In this document: positions 37,322-46,688 of the stretch, piece by piece
How positions within the stretch are numbered: the stretch's first letter is position 1
Layout of the letters: each line of letters opens with the position of its first letter
Source of the DNA: Nocardioides bizhenqiangii
Lineage (GTDB): Bacteria; Actinomycetota; Actinomycetes; Propionibacteriales; Nocardioidaceae
Assembly: GCF_034661235.1 (NCBI RefSeq)
Contig: NZ_CP141059.1
Coordinates: forward strand, 3,967,501-4,031,500
DNA: 64,000 nucleotides
Reading direction: 5' to 3'
The notes under the pieces: generated by a model
Told to the model about the DNA's origin: nothing
The model's database searches: none
Seen by the model: only the letters and a program-made list of their open reading frames with translations
Translations under genes and position numbers: made by a program

Positions 37322-38524
37322 TCAGCCGAGACCGAGGATCCGCGCGCACTCCAGCGCGACCACGGCTTCGGCGGCGTCCGCCGGCCGGGTGAGGTCACAC
37401 TTGGTGATGTCCTGGAAGCGGTCCATCCGGAACCGGACCGTGTTCTTGTGCAGGTCCAGCGACTTCGCGGTGGCCGCGTACGAGCCACCCGTCGCCAGCC
37501 AGGTGCGTGCGGTCTCCAGAAGCGCGGCGGCGTCCTCGCTCCGCAGGTCGAAGACCTCACCGAGGACCGTGTCGACCATGTCGCGTGCGTGCTCCGGTCC
37601 GTCGGCCAGGAGCACCCCGAGAGGCCGCTCGTCGTAGCGCACCACCTCCGTGGATCCCGGGGACGCCGCAGCACAGACGGCACGCGCTTGAAACCTGCCG
37701 TCCACCGCACGATCCAGCGCGCCGAACGGCCGGCTGATGCCGACCCGGGCGACCGTCAGGTCCTGAAGCACGGCGGCCAGGTCGAAGATGCCGAAGCCGA
37801 CCCGGAGTGCAACCACGCCTTCCTGGTGGTGGTTGTCGAAGTGCCACGCCGAGGCGACGTCCGACCGCAGCAGCGCCGCCTCGACGTCCGGCAGGCCCTC
37901 GACGCCCGGCCCCGGGGACTCCGCCGAGACCACGACGAAGTCTCTCGCGCCCTCGAAGCCGAGGATCCGGGCGGCCTCGGCGATCTGATCCGCAGGCTCG
38001 TCGCCGTCGAGGAGGCCGCCGACCAGCACCGCCCGGACAGTGTCGCGGCGGGAACGCTCGGTCAACGCCCGGCGGTACGCCTCGGTGACCTGGTCGGACA
38101 GGTCGTCGATGACAGACCAGATGTCGGCGGCGGCAGACAGCAGCACCTCGTGCTCGTCCTGGACCGACTGCTCGACCAGGAGCTCCCAGATGAAGCGGCC
38201 ACCGATCCGGGTTGCCTGGAGCACCGACTCGTACGGCACCCCCTGCTCGGCAAGCGTCGCGCCGGTCACGGGCGGGACCTCGAGTCCCGGCACCGGGCCG
38301 TGGGCCAAGATGCCGAGGACGTACCGGAGATTACGGGAGCAGGAGGCGGCGAGCTCGTCGAAGATCAGCCCCTGCGCTTCGTCGTACCCGGGGATCTCGG
38401 CGCGGATCCGTTCCGCCGCCCGGACGCCGAGGGGGTCGGCGTACGCCATCAGCCGACGGCCGAGCGAGCGCACCTCGGGCGCGAATACGAGTTCCCCCAC
38501 GTCGATCACGGTAATCGCGATCAT
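37322..38524 (-). CDS. PucR/CdaR-type transcriptional regulator, copy 1
   Basis: A 400-residue regulator. The N-terminal two thirds is a sensor region of the CdaR/GGDEF-like type (DFVVVSAESPGPGVEGLPDV). The C-terminal HTH_30 domain is LETARTWLATGGSYAATAKS then LDLHKNTVRFRMDRFQDIT, where the conserved (L/K)N.VR.R motif is found. I start it at ATG 38524; a longer frame lies upstream. It ends back to back with the ABC exporter gene and is divergent from the DUF1992 gene, with a strong 9-bp hairpin (38534-38559) just upstream of its start. Targets are unknown. Confidence 0.83.
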   Translation of the reverse strand: MIAITVIDVGELVFAPEVRSLGRRLMAYADPLGVRAAERIRAEIPGYDEAQGLIFDELAASCSRNLRYVLGILAHGPVPGLEVPPVTGATLAEQGVPYESVLQATRIGGRFIWELLVEQSVQDEHEVLLSAAADIWSVIDDLSDQVTEAYRRALTERSRRDTVRAVLVGGLLDGDEPADQIAEAARILGFEGARDFVVVSAESPGPGVEGLPDVEAALLRSDVASAWHFDNHHQEGVVALRVGFGIFDLAAVLQDLTVARVGISRPFGALDRAVDGRFQARAVCAAASPGSTEVVRYDERPLGVLLADGPEHARDMVDTVLGEVFDLRSEDAAALLETARTWLATGGSYAATAKSLDLHKNTVRFRMDRFQDITKCDLTRPADAAEAVVALECARILGLG

Positions 38525-38533
38525 CCGTCGGCA

Positions 38534-38559
38534 CTGGCGGACCGCAGAAAGTCCGCCAG
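38534..38559. promoter_or_regulatory. Inverted repeat upstream of PucR copy 1
   Basis: CTGGCGGAC (38534-38542) and GTCCGCCAG (38551-38559) are a perfect 9-bp inverted repeat separated by 8 nt, in the 76-nt gap between the PucR start and the divergent DUF1992 start. It could be an autoregulatory operator or an RNA hairpin in the leader. Confidence 0.45.
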
Positions 38560-38600
38560 GGCGGTGTCGCCGCATCCGGTCACTTCGTATCCTCGAGGTG

Positions 38601-39134
38601 GTGAACGAGCCGGAGACTCACGACGCCCCGGCCCGCGAGCGCGACCGGCGTGATGCGGAGCGGGCGGCCTCGCGCGCCCGGATCGACCAGCAGCAGACCT
38701 GGGTCGACATCCAGATCCGGCGGGCGATGGAGCGCGGCGACTTCGACGACCTGCCCGGCGCCGGCAAGCCGATCGAGGGCCTCGGCGCCGAGCACGACCC
38801 GGAGTGGTGGCTCAAGCAGCTGATCGAGCGCGAGCGGATCGCCGTGCTCCCACCGGCGCTGCAGCTGCGCAAGGACGACGCCGAGCTCGACGGGCTGCTC
38901 GACCGGCTGGCCTCGGAGGACGAGGTGCGCAAGCAGGTCGAGGACTTCAACGCCCGTGTGCTGCGGGCGCGGTACACGCCGGTCGACGGGCCGCCGCTGA
39001 TCACGATGCCGCGGGACGTCGAGGAGACGGTGGCCGCGTGGCGCGCTCGCCGAGAGGCGCGCAGAGCGGCTATCGCCGCTGCAGCTCCCACGCCGCCCGC
39101 AACGCGGCGCAGATGGCTGCGGCGTCGCCGCTGA
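38601..39134 (+). CDS. DUF1992 (DnaJ-homologue subfamily C-like) protein
   Basis: A 177-residue protein started at GTG 38601 (38598 is also possible). The DUF1992 core is WVDIQIRRAMERGDFDDLPG, then AGKPIEGLGAEHDPEWWLK and NARVLRARYTP. The family matches the C-terminal part of DNAJC28 and bacterial YhdN-like proteins of unknown role. A basic alanine/arginine tail ([19 protein letters not shown]) ends RRRR. Its end overlaps the convergent MmcQ/YjbR gene by 65 nt. Confidence 0.78.
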   Translation: MNEPETHDAPARERDRRDAERAASRARIDQQQTWVDIQIRRAMERGDFDDLPGAGKPIEGLGAEHDPEWWLKQLIERERIAVLPPALQLRKDDAELDGLLDRLASEDEVRKQVEDFNARVLRARYTPVDGPPLITMPRDVEETVAAWRARREARRAAIAAAAPTPPATRRRWLRRRR

Positions 39135-39369
39135 GGAGCGCCTGCACCTTCATGTGCTTCTCGTAACGCGGCGGGACACCGAACGTCTCGGGATGGTCCG
39201 CGACGAGCCGCTCGCGGTCCGCGAAGGACGTGCGCACCAGGAGCTCGCCGGGATCGACCAGACGCGCGACCAGCCGGTCGTCGACGTACCAGGCCGGGCG
39301 CGCGGTCGTGCCCTTGCGCTTGCAGCCCGCCAGCGAGCGGGCGAACTCGTCGACCTCCTCGGGCGTCAT
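39070..39369 (-). CDS. MmcQ/YjbR-family protein
   Basis: A 99-residue protein of the MmcQ/YjbR alpha-beta fold. It starts at ATG 39369 with [16 protein letters not shown], followed by [20 protein letters not shown] and [20 protein letters not shown]. The end is the usual helix ([15 protein letters not shown]). DNA binding has been suggested for the family, but the role is unknown. It overlaps the 3' end of the DUF1992 gene in convergent orientation. Confidence 0.78.
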   Translation of the reverse strand: MTPEEVDEFARSLAGCKRKGTTARPAWYVDDRLVARLVDPGELLVRTSFADRERLVADHPETFGVPPRYEKHMKVQALLSGDAAAICAALRAAWELQRR

Positions 39370-39460
39370 GGGCCGACCGTACGCCGCCGCGGGGACCGTC
39401 CGTCTCGGCGAGAGATGCGTCATACCGCTCGCCGGTGACCCGCCGGTAAGTTGTCGGGAC

Positions 39461-40546
39461 GTGAGTCACAAGAGCGCCAAGGACTTCTTCGCCCCGCTCG
39501 CCGTCGGTGCCCCGGCACCGCTCCGCGAGATCCCCGCCCGCCCGAGCCGTGCCATCCACTTCTTCGACCCGAGCAACGAGAAGATGGCGGCCAAGGTCCC
39601 CGGGATGATCGGCACCGTCGACGTGCTCCTCGGCAACCTCGAGGACGCGATCAAGGCCGACAACAAGGTCGCCGCGCGTGAGGGCCTGGTGAAGATCGCC
39701 GAGTCCACCGACTTCGGCCCCACCCAGCTGTGGACGCGGATCAACTCGCTCGACAGCCCCTGGGTGCTCGACGACCTGACCACGCTGGTCCCCGCCATCG
39801 GCGACAAGCTCGACGTGATCATGGTCCCGAAGGTGCAGGGCGCCGAGGACATCCAGTACGTCGACCGGCTGCTCGCCCAGCTCGAGGCCAAGGCCGACCT
39901 CGATCGGCCGATCCTGGTGCACGCGATCCTCGAGACGGCCCGCGGGGTCGCCAACGTCGAGGAGATCTGCGGCGCCAGCCCGCGGATGCAGGGCCTGTCG
40001 CTGGGCCCGGCCGACCTCGCCGCCGACCGCAAGATGAAGACCACCCGCGTCGGTGGCGGCCACCCCGGCTACCTGGTCCGGCAGGACCCGCCGAAGGACG
40101 AGCTGGGTGTCTCGCGGATCGAGGCGCCGCGTGCGACGTACCAGCAGGACCTCTGGCACTACACGATCGCCAAGATGGTCGACGCCTGCGCGATGCACGG
40201 CATCTACCCCTACTACGGGCCGTTCGGCGACATCGCCGACGTGGTGGCCTGCGAGGACCAGTTCCGCAACGCGTTCCTGCTGGGCTGCGTCGGCACCTGG
40301 TCGCTGCACCCCAAGCAGATCGCGATCGCCAACAAGGTCTTCTCCCCCAGCGTCGAGGACATCGCCCATGCCCGCAGGGTCGTCGCCGCAATGGGCGACG
40401 GCACCGGCGCGGTGATGATCGACGGCAAGATGGAGGACGACGCCTCGCTCAAGCAGTGCCTGGTGCTCGTCGAGCTCGCGGAGAAGCTGGCCGAGATCGA
40501 CCCCGACCTGAAGGCGCAGTACGACGCCATCGAGGTGGACGCCTGA
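39461..40546 (+). CDS. HpcH/HpaI aldolase-family CoA-ester lyase, longer paralogue
   Basis: A 361-residue citrate-lyase-beta-like lyase. Family motifs include [60 protein letters not shown] (Glu for Mg2+) and [15 protein letters not shown] (Asp for Mg2+). The length and the C-terminal extension with [16 protein letters not shown] fit the malyl-CoA/beta-methylmalyl-CoA lyase branch. The start is GTG 39461 ([10 protein letters not shown]). Its stop overlaps the next start (TGATG), so it is coupled to a second, shorter paralogue. Likely role: cleavage of a malyl-CoA-type ester in a CoA-based assimilation route; inferred. Confidence 0.82.
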   Translation: MSHKSAKDFFAPLAVGAPAPLREIPARPSRAIHFFDPSNEKMAAKVPGMIGTVDVLLGNLEDAIKADNKVAAREGLVKIAESTDFGPTQLWTRINSLDSPWVLDDLTTLVPAIGDKLDVIMVPKVQGAEDIQYVDRLLAQLEAKADLDRPILVHAILETARGVANVEEICGASPRMQGLSLGPADLAADRKMKTTRVGGGHPGYLVRQDPPKDELGVSRIEAPRATYQQDLWHYTIAKMVDACAMHGIYPYYGPFGDIADVVACEDQFRNAFLLGCVGTWSLHPKQIAIANKVFSPSVEDIAHARRVVAAMGDGTGAVMIDGKMEDDASLKQCLVLVELAEKLAEIDPDLKAQYDAIEVDA

Positions 40547-41415
40547 TGACCGAGCTCAAGCCCCTGCGCTCGGTCCTCTACATGCCGAGCTCCAACGAGC
40601 GGGCACTGGAGAAGGCCAAGACGATCGCCGCCGACGCGATCATCTTCGACCTCGAGGACGCCGTCGCCCCCGACGCCAAGCCGGCTGCCCGGGAGGCAGC
40701 GGCGACCGCTGTCCGGTCGGGCGAGTACGGCCGGCGCGAGCTGATCATCCGCGTCAACGGCATCGGCACCGAGTGGCACGACGACGACATCAAGGCAGCG
40801 GCTGCCGCCGTCCCGGACGTCGTGCTCGTGCCCAAGGTCAACTCCGCCGAGGAGGTACGCCGGCTCGTCGCCGCCCTCGAGGCCGCCGGCGCTCCCGAGC
40901 AGACCAAGCTCTGGGCGATGGTCGAGACCCCGATCGCGATGCTCAACGCGCTGTCGATCGCCGAGGCGTCGGAGCGGCTCACCGGCTTCGTGATGGGCAC
41001 CAACGACCTGGTCAAGGAGCTCTACGCCGAGCACGTGCCCGGCCGCCAGCCCGTGATCACCGGCCTCGGGCTGGCGCTGCTGGCGGCGCGGGCCGCCGGG
41101 ATCGTGATCATCGACGGCGTCTACAACGACGTGAAGGACCTCGACGGGTTCCTCGCCGAGGTCGAGCAGGGCCGCCAGATGGGCTTCGACGGCAAGACCC
41201 TGATCCACCCCGGCCAGGTCGACGGCGCCAACGCGGGCTTCGCCCCGTCCGAGCAGGCCGTCGAGGACGCCCGCGGCCTGATCCAGGCTTGGGAGGACGG
41301 GAAGGGGTCCGGCGTGGTGACGTACAACGGCCGGATGGTCGAGAACCTCCACGTCGAGTCCGCCGAACGCACCCTCGCCATCGCCGACGCGATCGCAGCC
41401 CTGCAGCAGGGCTGA
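40546..41415 (+). CDS. HpcH/HpaI aldolase-family CoA-ester lyase or thioesterase, shorter paralogue
   Basis: A 289-residue CitE-like protein. It starts [20 protein letters not shown] and has IIFDLEDAVAPDAK, LIIRVNGIGTEWH, VVLVPKVNSAEEV, WAMVETPIAMLNA and GFVMGTNDLVKEL, with the metal-binding Glu and Asp in the last two. The end GKTLIHPGQVDGANAGFAPS is typical. Members of this size include citramalyl-CoA lyase-like and malyl-CoA thioesterase-like enzymes. A pair of one long and one short paralogue suggests that the first makes or cleaves a malyl-type CoA ester and the second hydrolyses or cleaves a related one; that is inference. Confidence 0.82.
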   Translation: MTELKPLRSVLYMPSSNERALEKAKTIAADAIIFDLEDAVAPDAKPAAREAAATAVRSGEYGRRELIIRVNGIGTEWHDDDIKAAAAAVPDVVLVPKVNSAEEVRRLVAALEAAGAPEQTKLWAMVETPIAMLNALSIAEASERLTGFVMGTNDLVKELYAEHVPGRQPVITGLGLALLAARAAGIVIIDGVYNDVKDLDGFLAEVEQGRQMGFDGKTLIHPGQVDGANAGFAPSEQAVEDARGLIQAWEDGKGSGVVTYNGRMVENLHVESAERTLAIADAIAALQQG

Positions 41416-41460
41416 GCTGGTCTGCGCGTTCTCGCCGGGTCGCGACGTACGGTGTGCGGC

Positions 41461-42924
41461 GTGAGTGACGTCCTCGTCCGCGGCGCGCGGCCGGTGCCGC
41501 TCGTCGACGGCGTGCCCGACTCGCTCGTCGACGTGCTCATCGAGGGCGGCGCGGTCGCCGCCGTCGGCCCGGCCGTGGAGCGCCCGGCGGGCGTCGAGGA
41601 GTACGACGCCGCGGGCCGCTGGGTGATGCCGGGACTGTGGGACACCCACGTGCACCTCGGCCAGTGGACGCTGACGAGGGGACGGCTCGACACCAGCCGC
41701 GTGGAGTCGCCCGAGGAGGCGGTCAACCTGGTGGCGGCCAAGGTCGCGGAGCAGCCGGGCACACCCGTGATCGGGTGGGGCCACCGCCCCGGCACCTGGT
41801 CGCGCGAGCCGACGGCAGCGGACCTCGACCTCGCGGCCGGCGTGACGCCGGTGGTCCTCGTCGCCGGGGACGGCCACCACGCGTGGCTCAACAGCGCCGC
41901 CCAGGCGGCCCTCGGCCTGCCCCTGCGGGAGGGCATGATCGCGGAGACCGAGTGGTTCGAGGCCTACCAGCGGCTCAACGCCCTCACCGACGCCGGCGAC
42001 GACCCCGCGTCCTACCGCAGGACGCTCGATGCCGCCGCCGCGCTCGGGATCGTCGGTCTGGTGGACTTCGAGTTCACCGGCGCCGTCGAGGCCTGGCGCG
42101 AGCGGTGGTCGCAGGGTTGCGACCGGCTCCGGATCGCTGCTGCCGTCTACGCCGACCAGCTGGACGACGTCCTCACCGAGGGACTGCGCACCGGCGACCC
42201 GCTCGTGCCCGGCGACGGCCGGCTGACGATGGGGCCGTTGAAGATCATCAGCGACGGCTCGCTCAACACGGGCACCGCGTGGTGCCGTCACCCCTACGCG
42301 GCCGGCGCGCACCCCGACCACCCCGCAGGTGCCCCGAACCTCGACCTCGTCGAGCTCACCGTCCTGCTCGACCGCGCCCACGCCGCCGGGCTCGAGGTGG
42401 CCACCCACGCCATCGGCGATGCCGCCGTCGGCGCCGCGCTGACGGCGTACGAGCGCACGCGCGCCCGCGGCTCCCTGGAGCACGTCCAGCTGGTGACCCC
42501 CGACGACGTGCGAGGCCTGGCCCGGCTCGGGTTGCGCGCCAGCGTCCAGCCGCACCACCTCGTGGACGACCGCGACCTCACCGAGCAGATCTGGCCCGAC
42601 CGCACCGACCGGTGCTTCGCGTTCCGCTGGCTGCTCGACGCCGGCGTGCCGGTCTCCCTCGGCTCGGACGCGCCCGTCTCCCCGCTCGATCCGTGGCTCG
42701 CGATCGACGCCGCGGTCCGCCGTACCGGCGACTCCCGTCCGGCCTGGCACGCCGAGCAGGCGATGACCCGGCGCGAGGCGCTGGCGGCGTCGGTGGGCGG
42801 GCACCTCACCCTCCGGCCGGGATCACCCGGCGACCTGATCGTCCTCGACGACGACCCGCTCGTCGTCGGCCGGCCGGCGGTCGCGCTGACCGTCGCCGCG
42901 GGCCGGGTCGTCCACCGGCTCTAG
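41461..42924 (+). CDS. Amidohydrolase (YtcJ-like, amidohydrolase_3)
   Basis: A 487-residue metal-dependent hydrolase with a GTG start. The metal-binding motif is GLWDTHVHLGQW (HxH). Later motifs are MGPLKIISDGSLNTG, GLEVATHAIGDAAVGAAL (His) and VSLGSDAPVSPLDPW (Asp). The final beta strands include GSPGDLIVLDDDPL, the usual end of amidohydrolase_3 proteins. The substrate is unknown. A second, frameshifted member of the family lies at 47335-48943. The stop overlaps the convergent PucR stop by 4 nt. Confidence 0.85.
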   Translation: MSDVLVRGARPVPLVDGVPDSLVDVLIEGGAVAAVGPAVERPAGVEEYDAAGRWVMPGLWDTHVHLGQWTLTRGRLDTSRVESPEEAVNLVAAKVAEQPGTPVIGWGHRPGTWSREPTAADLDLAAGVTPVVLVAGDGHHAWLNSAAQAALGLPLREGMIAETEWFEAYQRLNALTDAGDDPASYRRTLDAAAALGIVGLVDFEFTGAVEAWRERWSQGCDRLRIAAAVYADQLDDVLTEGLRTGDPLVPGDGRLTMGPLKIISDGSLNTGTAWCRHPYAAGAHPDHPAGAPNLDLVELTVLLDRAHAAGLEVATHAIGDAAVGAALTAYERTRARGSLEHVQLVTPDDVRGLARLGLRASVQPHHLVDDRDLTEQIWPDRTDRCFAFRWLLDAGVPVSLGSDAPVSPLDPWLAIDAAVRRTGDSRPAWHAEQAMTRREALAASVGGHLTLRPGSPGDLIVLDDDPLVVGRPAVALTVAAGRVVHRL

Positions 42925-44120
42925 TCCGGAGCCTTGTCCTTGTCCTTGGTCCCGGCCTCGGGTTCGCTCCCGAGAGCGATCGTCAGCGCGAGCACGGTCT
43001 GCGGGTCCTCCAGCTTGTCGCCGAAGAGCTCCCGCAGCTGAGCCACCCGGTAGCGCACGGTCTGCGGGTGCACGAACAGCGCGGCGGCGATGTCGTCGCG
43101 CCGCCCCTGGTGCAGCAGCCAGGCGCGCAGGGTCTCTGCCAGCTTCGCCCTGCTCGCGGGCCGCAGGTCGGCCAGGGGTGCCAGCGCGGCCGACCGCAGG
43201 TCGGCCAACGCCTCCTCGTCGGCGGTCAGCACCAGCTCGGGCAGGTGCTCCTCGGTGTCGCCGCCGAGGCCGCGCTCCTGCGCCCGCCTCGCGCGTTCGT
43301 ACGACGACCGCACCTCCAGCCACGGGCGGGCCGGACCCACCAGGCAGTTCCTGCCCTCGACCGCCTTGAGCAGGGCCGCCCGACGTCGGCCGTGCACGTC
43401 GGGGACCAGCAGCAGGACGGCGGCCTCGAGCTCGGGAAGGTCGGTCGTCTGCAGCGTGCCCTGATGGACGAGCAGCAGCACCGAGCCGACCTGCGACTCG
43501 GGGACGATCACCGCCGTGAGCGACTTCGGGGGTGCCCACTCCGCGCGCTCGGCCGCGGCGACAACGGTCTTCTCGGGAGCGTCCGTGAGCAGGTGGCGCG
43601 CGATCCGGTCCAGCAGCCGCTGCCGCACCCGGCCGGCCGTCGCGGACTCGTCGCCGTGGCCGGCCACGCTGGCGGCTGACAGCTCGTCGATGTAGAAGAA
43701 CACCGCCTGCGCGAACTCCGCCAACGTCGTCGCGTCGACACCGTTCTCGACGGCGAGGGTCGACAGGTGGTGCCAGGCGACCCGAGCACCGATCCGGTAC
43801 GCCGACAGCAGCGCCTCGGAGCTGCGCCCGCTGCGCGCCTCGCCCCGCCCCAATTGGTAGGCGCCCTCGATCGCGGCGGCCGGCGTCCGCTGGGCGGCGT
43901 CGCGGGGTTCCGACACCAGGGTCAGGAAGCCGCCGAGCGCGACCTGCACGGCGGAGCGGATGGTCTCGCCCATCGGCCCGCTGAACGCGTCGGTGTAGCT
44001 CGGCACCTCGTCGATGATCACGGTGACGACGTCGTCGGCGACCGTCGGCAGGGTGGCGCGGATCGCCACCACGACCTCGGGCGGCACCACCAGGGCCGCG
44101 GGGGTCAGTCGAGGTGCCAC
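42921..44120 (-). CDS. PucR/CdaR-type transcriptional regulator, copy 2
   Basis: A 399-residue regulator with a GTG start. The N-terminal sensor region has VVVAIRATLPTVADDVVTVI and HHLSTLAVENGVDATTLAEF. The C-terminal HTH_30 domain is LAETLRAWLLHQGRRDDIAA then LFVHPQTVRYRVAQLRELFG. It ends in a charged tail (EAGTKDKDKAPD). It is divergent from the ferredoxin reductase-desaturase pair. In this arrangement the regulator commonly controls the neighbouring lipid desaturation genes, but I infer that from position only. Confidence 0.85.
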   Translation of the reverse strand: MAPRLTPAALVVPPEVVVAIRATLPTVADDVVTVIIDEVPSYTDAFSGPMGETIRSAVQVALGGFLTLVSEPRDAAQRTPAAAIEGAYQLGRGEARSGRSSEALLSAYRIGARVAWHHLSTLAVENGVDATTLAEFAQAVFFYIDELSAASVAGHGDESATAGRVRQRLLDRIARHLLTDAPEKTVVAAAERAEWAPPKSLTAVIVPESQVGSVLLLVHQGTLQTTDLPELEAAVLLLVPDVHGRRRAALLKAVEGRNCLVGPARPWLEVRSSYERARRAQERGLGGDTEEHLPELVLTADEEALADLRSAALAPLADLRPASRAKLAETLRAWLLHQGRRDDIAAALFVHPQTVRYRVAQLRELFGDKLEDPQTVLALTIALGSEPEAGTKDKDKAPD

Positions 44121-44220
44121 TGGCTACCCCTCCCCCTTTGTTCGTAACGCATAAAAAGTAGTCTCCGATTCACCATGAGCAGTCATGACTTTACCGCGCC
44201 GGCACGGGAGAGTTGATGTC
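44121..44220. promoter_or_regulatory. Divergent promoter region between PucR copy 2 and the reductase
   Basis: The 100-nt gap is less GC-rich than its surroundings. It contains an imperfect inverted repeat, CATGA-GCAG-TCATG (44174-44187), with GTCATGAC at its right side, and an AT-rich CATAAAAAGTAG (44151-44162) suited to a -10 region. GGGAGAG (44209-44215) is the ribosome-binding site of the reductase. Confidence 0.45.
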
Positions 44221-45345
44221 GTGAGTTCTTCGAGTATCTCCGCACCGTTCCTCGTCCGGAGCGCCCAGCGCGGTGGCCTGCGCAGCAGGCTCCGGGCGCT
44301 GGCCGACGCCGCGGTGACCCCTCTCACCCTCGACGACGTGCTCGACAGCTTCCACCCGCTGCGCTCGGGCACCGACCTGCGCGGCCGGATCGTGGCCGTC
44401 CAGCCTGAGACCGCGGACGCGGCGACCATCGTGATCAAGCCCGGTCGCGACTGGTTCGGACACGCGCCGGGCCAGTACCTCCAGGTCGGTGTCGACGTCG
44501 ACGGCGTCCGGCTGTGGCGCTGCTACTCGCTGACCCACGGCCCCCGTCCCGACGGGCACATCAGCATCACGGTCAAGGCGATCCCGGACGGCGTCGTCTC
44601 CCACCACCTGGTGCACCGGGTCCGCCCGGGACAGATGATCCACCTGCAGCAGGCGGCCGGCGACTTCGTGCTCCCGATGCCGATCCCGCAGCAGCTGCTG
44701 ATGGTGACCGCCGGCTCCGGCATCACCCCGGTGATCGGCATGCTGCGCAACCTGTTCTCGAAGGCGCAGGCGCCGGCCACCGACATCACCCTCCTCCACG
44801 TCAACCAGGCCGAGCCGGACTCGATCTTCAAGGACGAGCTCCGGGCGCTGGGCGAGGCCGGGAAGATCCGGCTGGTCGAGCACTTCGACGTCCGGGACGG
44901 GCTGCTCGACCTGGCCCGGCTCGAGCACCTCGTCCCCGACATCGGCACCCGCACGGCGTACGCCTGCGGTCCGAGCGGCCTGCTCGATGCCCTCGAGGGC
45001 TGGTACGACGAGCGCGGGCTGGCCCTCAGCACCGAGCGGTTCCGGGCACCGACGCTCACCGACGCCGGCGAGGGCGGCAGCGTGACGTTCGCCGGCGGCA
45101 CCGTCGTCGAAGCGGACGGCGCGACCCCGATCCTCGACGCCGCCGAAGCGGCCGGCGTCCTCATGCCCAGCGGTTGCCGGATGGGCATCTGCATGGGCTG
45201 CGTGCTGCCGATGAAGGAGGGCGCGGTCCGCGACCTCCGCAACGGTGAGATCACCGTCGCCGTACCCGGGGAGACCGACCCCGGCGGCGTGAAGATCCAG
45301 ACCTGCATCAACGCGCCCGCCGGCGCGTGCCACCTCGACCACTGA
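44221..45345 (+). CDS. Ferredoxin reductase with 2Fe-2S domain, desaturase partner
   Basis: A 374-residue flavin- and iron-sulfur-containing reductase. The FAD-binding region has LWRCYSLTHGP (RxYS), the NAD(P)H region has LLMVTAGSGITPVIGMLRNL, and the C-terminal plant-type ferredoxin domain has the cluster Cys in SGCRMGICMGCVL and later QTCINAPAGAC. I start it at GTG 44221 because GGGAGAG precedes it. The arrangement with the following desaturase is like mycobacterial Rv3230c-desA3, in which the reductase passes electrons to a stearoyl-CoA desaturase. It is divergent from PucR copy 2. Confidence 0.9.
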   Translation: MSSSSISAPFLVRSAQRGGLRSRLRALADAAVTPLTLDDVLDSFHPLRSGTDLRGRIVAVQPETADAATIVIKPGRDWFGHAPGQYLQVGVDVDGVRLWRCYSLTHGPRPDGHISITVKAIPDGVVSHHLVHRVRPGQMIHLQQAAGDFVLPMPIPQQLLMVTAGSGITPVIGMLRNLFSKAQAPATDITLLHVNQAEPDSIFKDELRALGEAGKIRLVEHFDVRDGLLDLARLEHLVPDIGTRTAYACGPSGLLDALEGWYDERGLALSTERFRAPTLTDAGEGGSVTFAGGTVVEADGATPILDAAEAAGVLMPSGCRMGICMGCVLPMKEGAVRDLRNGEITVAVPGETDPGGVKIQTCINAPAGACHLDH

Positions 45346-45357
45346 TCTGAGGACCCC

Positions 45358-46617
45358 ATGACGACGATCACCCGCAAGCAGCAGAACCCCACCGCCCACC
45401 TGACGCCCGAGGACATCGAGGCGCTCGGCGCCGAGCTCGATGCGATCCGCCAGGAGGTGCTCGACTCCCGCGGCGAGCGCGACTCGGCGTACATCCGCAA
45501 GGTCGTCGACGTGCAGCGCAAGCTTGAGCTCGGGTCGCGCGCGGTCCTGCTCTTCAGCGCGCTGCCGCCCGCCTGGCTGGTCGGCACCGCCGGCCTGTCG
45601 GTGGCCAAGATCCTCGAGAACATGGAGATCGGCCACAACGTCATGCACGGACAGTGGGACTGGATGCGCGACCCCAAGATCCACTCGACGACCTGGGAGT
45701 GGGACAACGCCTCCCCCTCCGAGGGCTGGAAGCACTCGCACAACCAGATCCACCACACGTACACGAACATCGTGGGCAAGGACAACGACCTCGGCTACGG
45801 CATCATGCGCGTGGACGAGGACCAGCGGTGGCACCCGCGCTACCTGGTCCAGCCGATGTGGAACTTCATCAACGCCTGCATCTTCGAGTACGGCATCGCA
45901 GCCTACGACCTCGACCTCGGCCGCAACCTGCGCAAGCCGAAGGGCGACCGCGCGGCCGGGATGAAGGACCCCGAGTTCCAGCGGCGCGCGAAGCAGACCC
46001 TGGCCAAGATCCGCAAGCAGGCGACCAAGGACTACGTCGTGCACCCGCTGCTGTCGGCGCCGACCGGCTCGCTGCTCCCCACCATGGCTGCGAACGCGGT
46101 GGCCAACGTGGTCCGCAACCTGTGGTCGCACTCGGTGATCATGTGCGGCCACTTCCCTGAGGGCGTCGAGACGTTCGAGCTCGCTTCCATCCCGGAGAAG
46201 GAGACCCGCGGCGAGTGGTACCTCCGCCAGATGCTCGGGTCGGCCAACATCTCCGGCTCCAAGGCGATGCACCTCATGACCGGCAACCTGAGCCACCAGA
46301 TCGAGCACCACCTGTTCCCCGACCTGCCGAGCAACCGCTACGCCGAGGTGGCGCCGAAGGTGCAGGCGGTCTTCGAGAAGTACGACCTGAACTACTGCAG
46401 CCGCCCGCTGGTGCCGCAGGTCTACTCCGCGTGGCACAAGGTCTTCCGCCTGTCGCTCCCGAACGGCTGGATGGAGACGACGAACAAGCGCAACCTGCCG
46501 AGTCAGCTCAAGCTGCTCTACAAGCTCGCCACCGGGGACCGCAAGACCCGGCGGGTGCTCACCAGGGCGCTGGAGATGAAGGCCAAGGCACAGCGGGAGT
46601 ACGCCGCCGCCGCCTGA
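45358..46617 (+). CDS. Acyl-CoA fatty-acid desaturase (DesA3-like)
   Basis: A 419-residue membrane di-iron desaturase. The three histidine boxes are present: HNVMH (in GHNVMHGQWDWMRD), HSHNQIHH (HxxHH within WKHSHNQIHHTYTN) and HQIEHH (in LSHQIEHHLFPDLPS). Hydrophobic segments flank the first and third boxes (AVLLFSALPPAWLVGTAGLS). It follows the reductase gene by 12 nt, so the pair forms an electron-transfer unit. Expected reaction: introduction of a cis double bond into acyl-CoA, most likely delta-9, by family analogy. Confidence 0.92.
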   Translation: MTTITRKQQNPTAHLTPEDIEALGAELDAIRQEVLDSRGERDSAYIRKVVDVQRKLELGSRAVLLFSALPPAWLVGTAGLSVAKILENMEIGHNVMHGQWDWMRDPKIHSTTWEWDNASPSEGWKHSHNQIHHTYTNIVGKDNDLGYGIMRVDEDQRWHPRYLVQPMWNFINACIFEYGIAAYDLDLGRNLRKPKGDRAAGMKDPEFQRRAKQTLAKIRKQATKDYVVHPLLSAPTGSLLPTMAANAVANVVRNLWSHSVIMCGHFPEGVETFELASIPEKETRGEWYLRQMLGSANISGSKAMHLMTGNLSHQIEHHLFPDLPSNRYAEVAPKVQAVFEKYDLNYCSRPLVPQVYSAWHKVFRLSLPNGWMETTNKRNLPSQLKLLYKLATGDRKTRRVLTRALEMKAKAQREYAAAA

Positions 46618-46688
46618 CCGTCATACCTGCGGACGAATTCGTCCTGATCCACGCATGGCCGGCAGGTCAACTGGCCACGCTGTGGACC

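Noticed and set aside
40213..42804. An 863-codon open frame on the minus strand opposite the CoA-lyase and amidohydrolase genes
   Set aside because: Antisense shadow of three well-supported genes; no domain and no ribosome-binding site.
44191..46437. A 748-codon open frame on the minus strand opposite the reductase-desaturase pair
   Set aside because: Antisense shadow of two genes with complete catalytic motifs.
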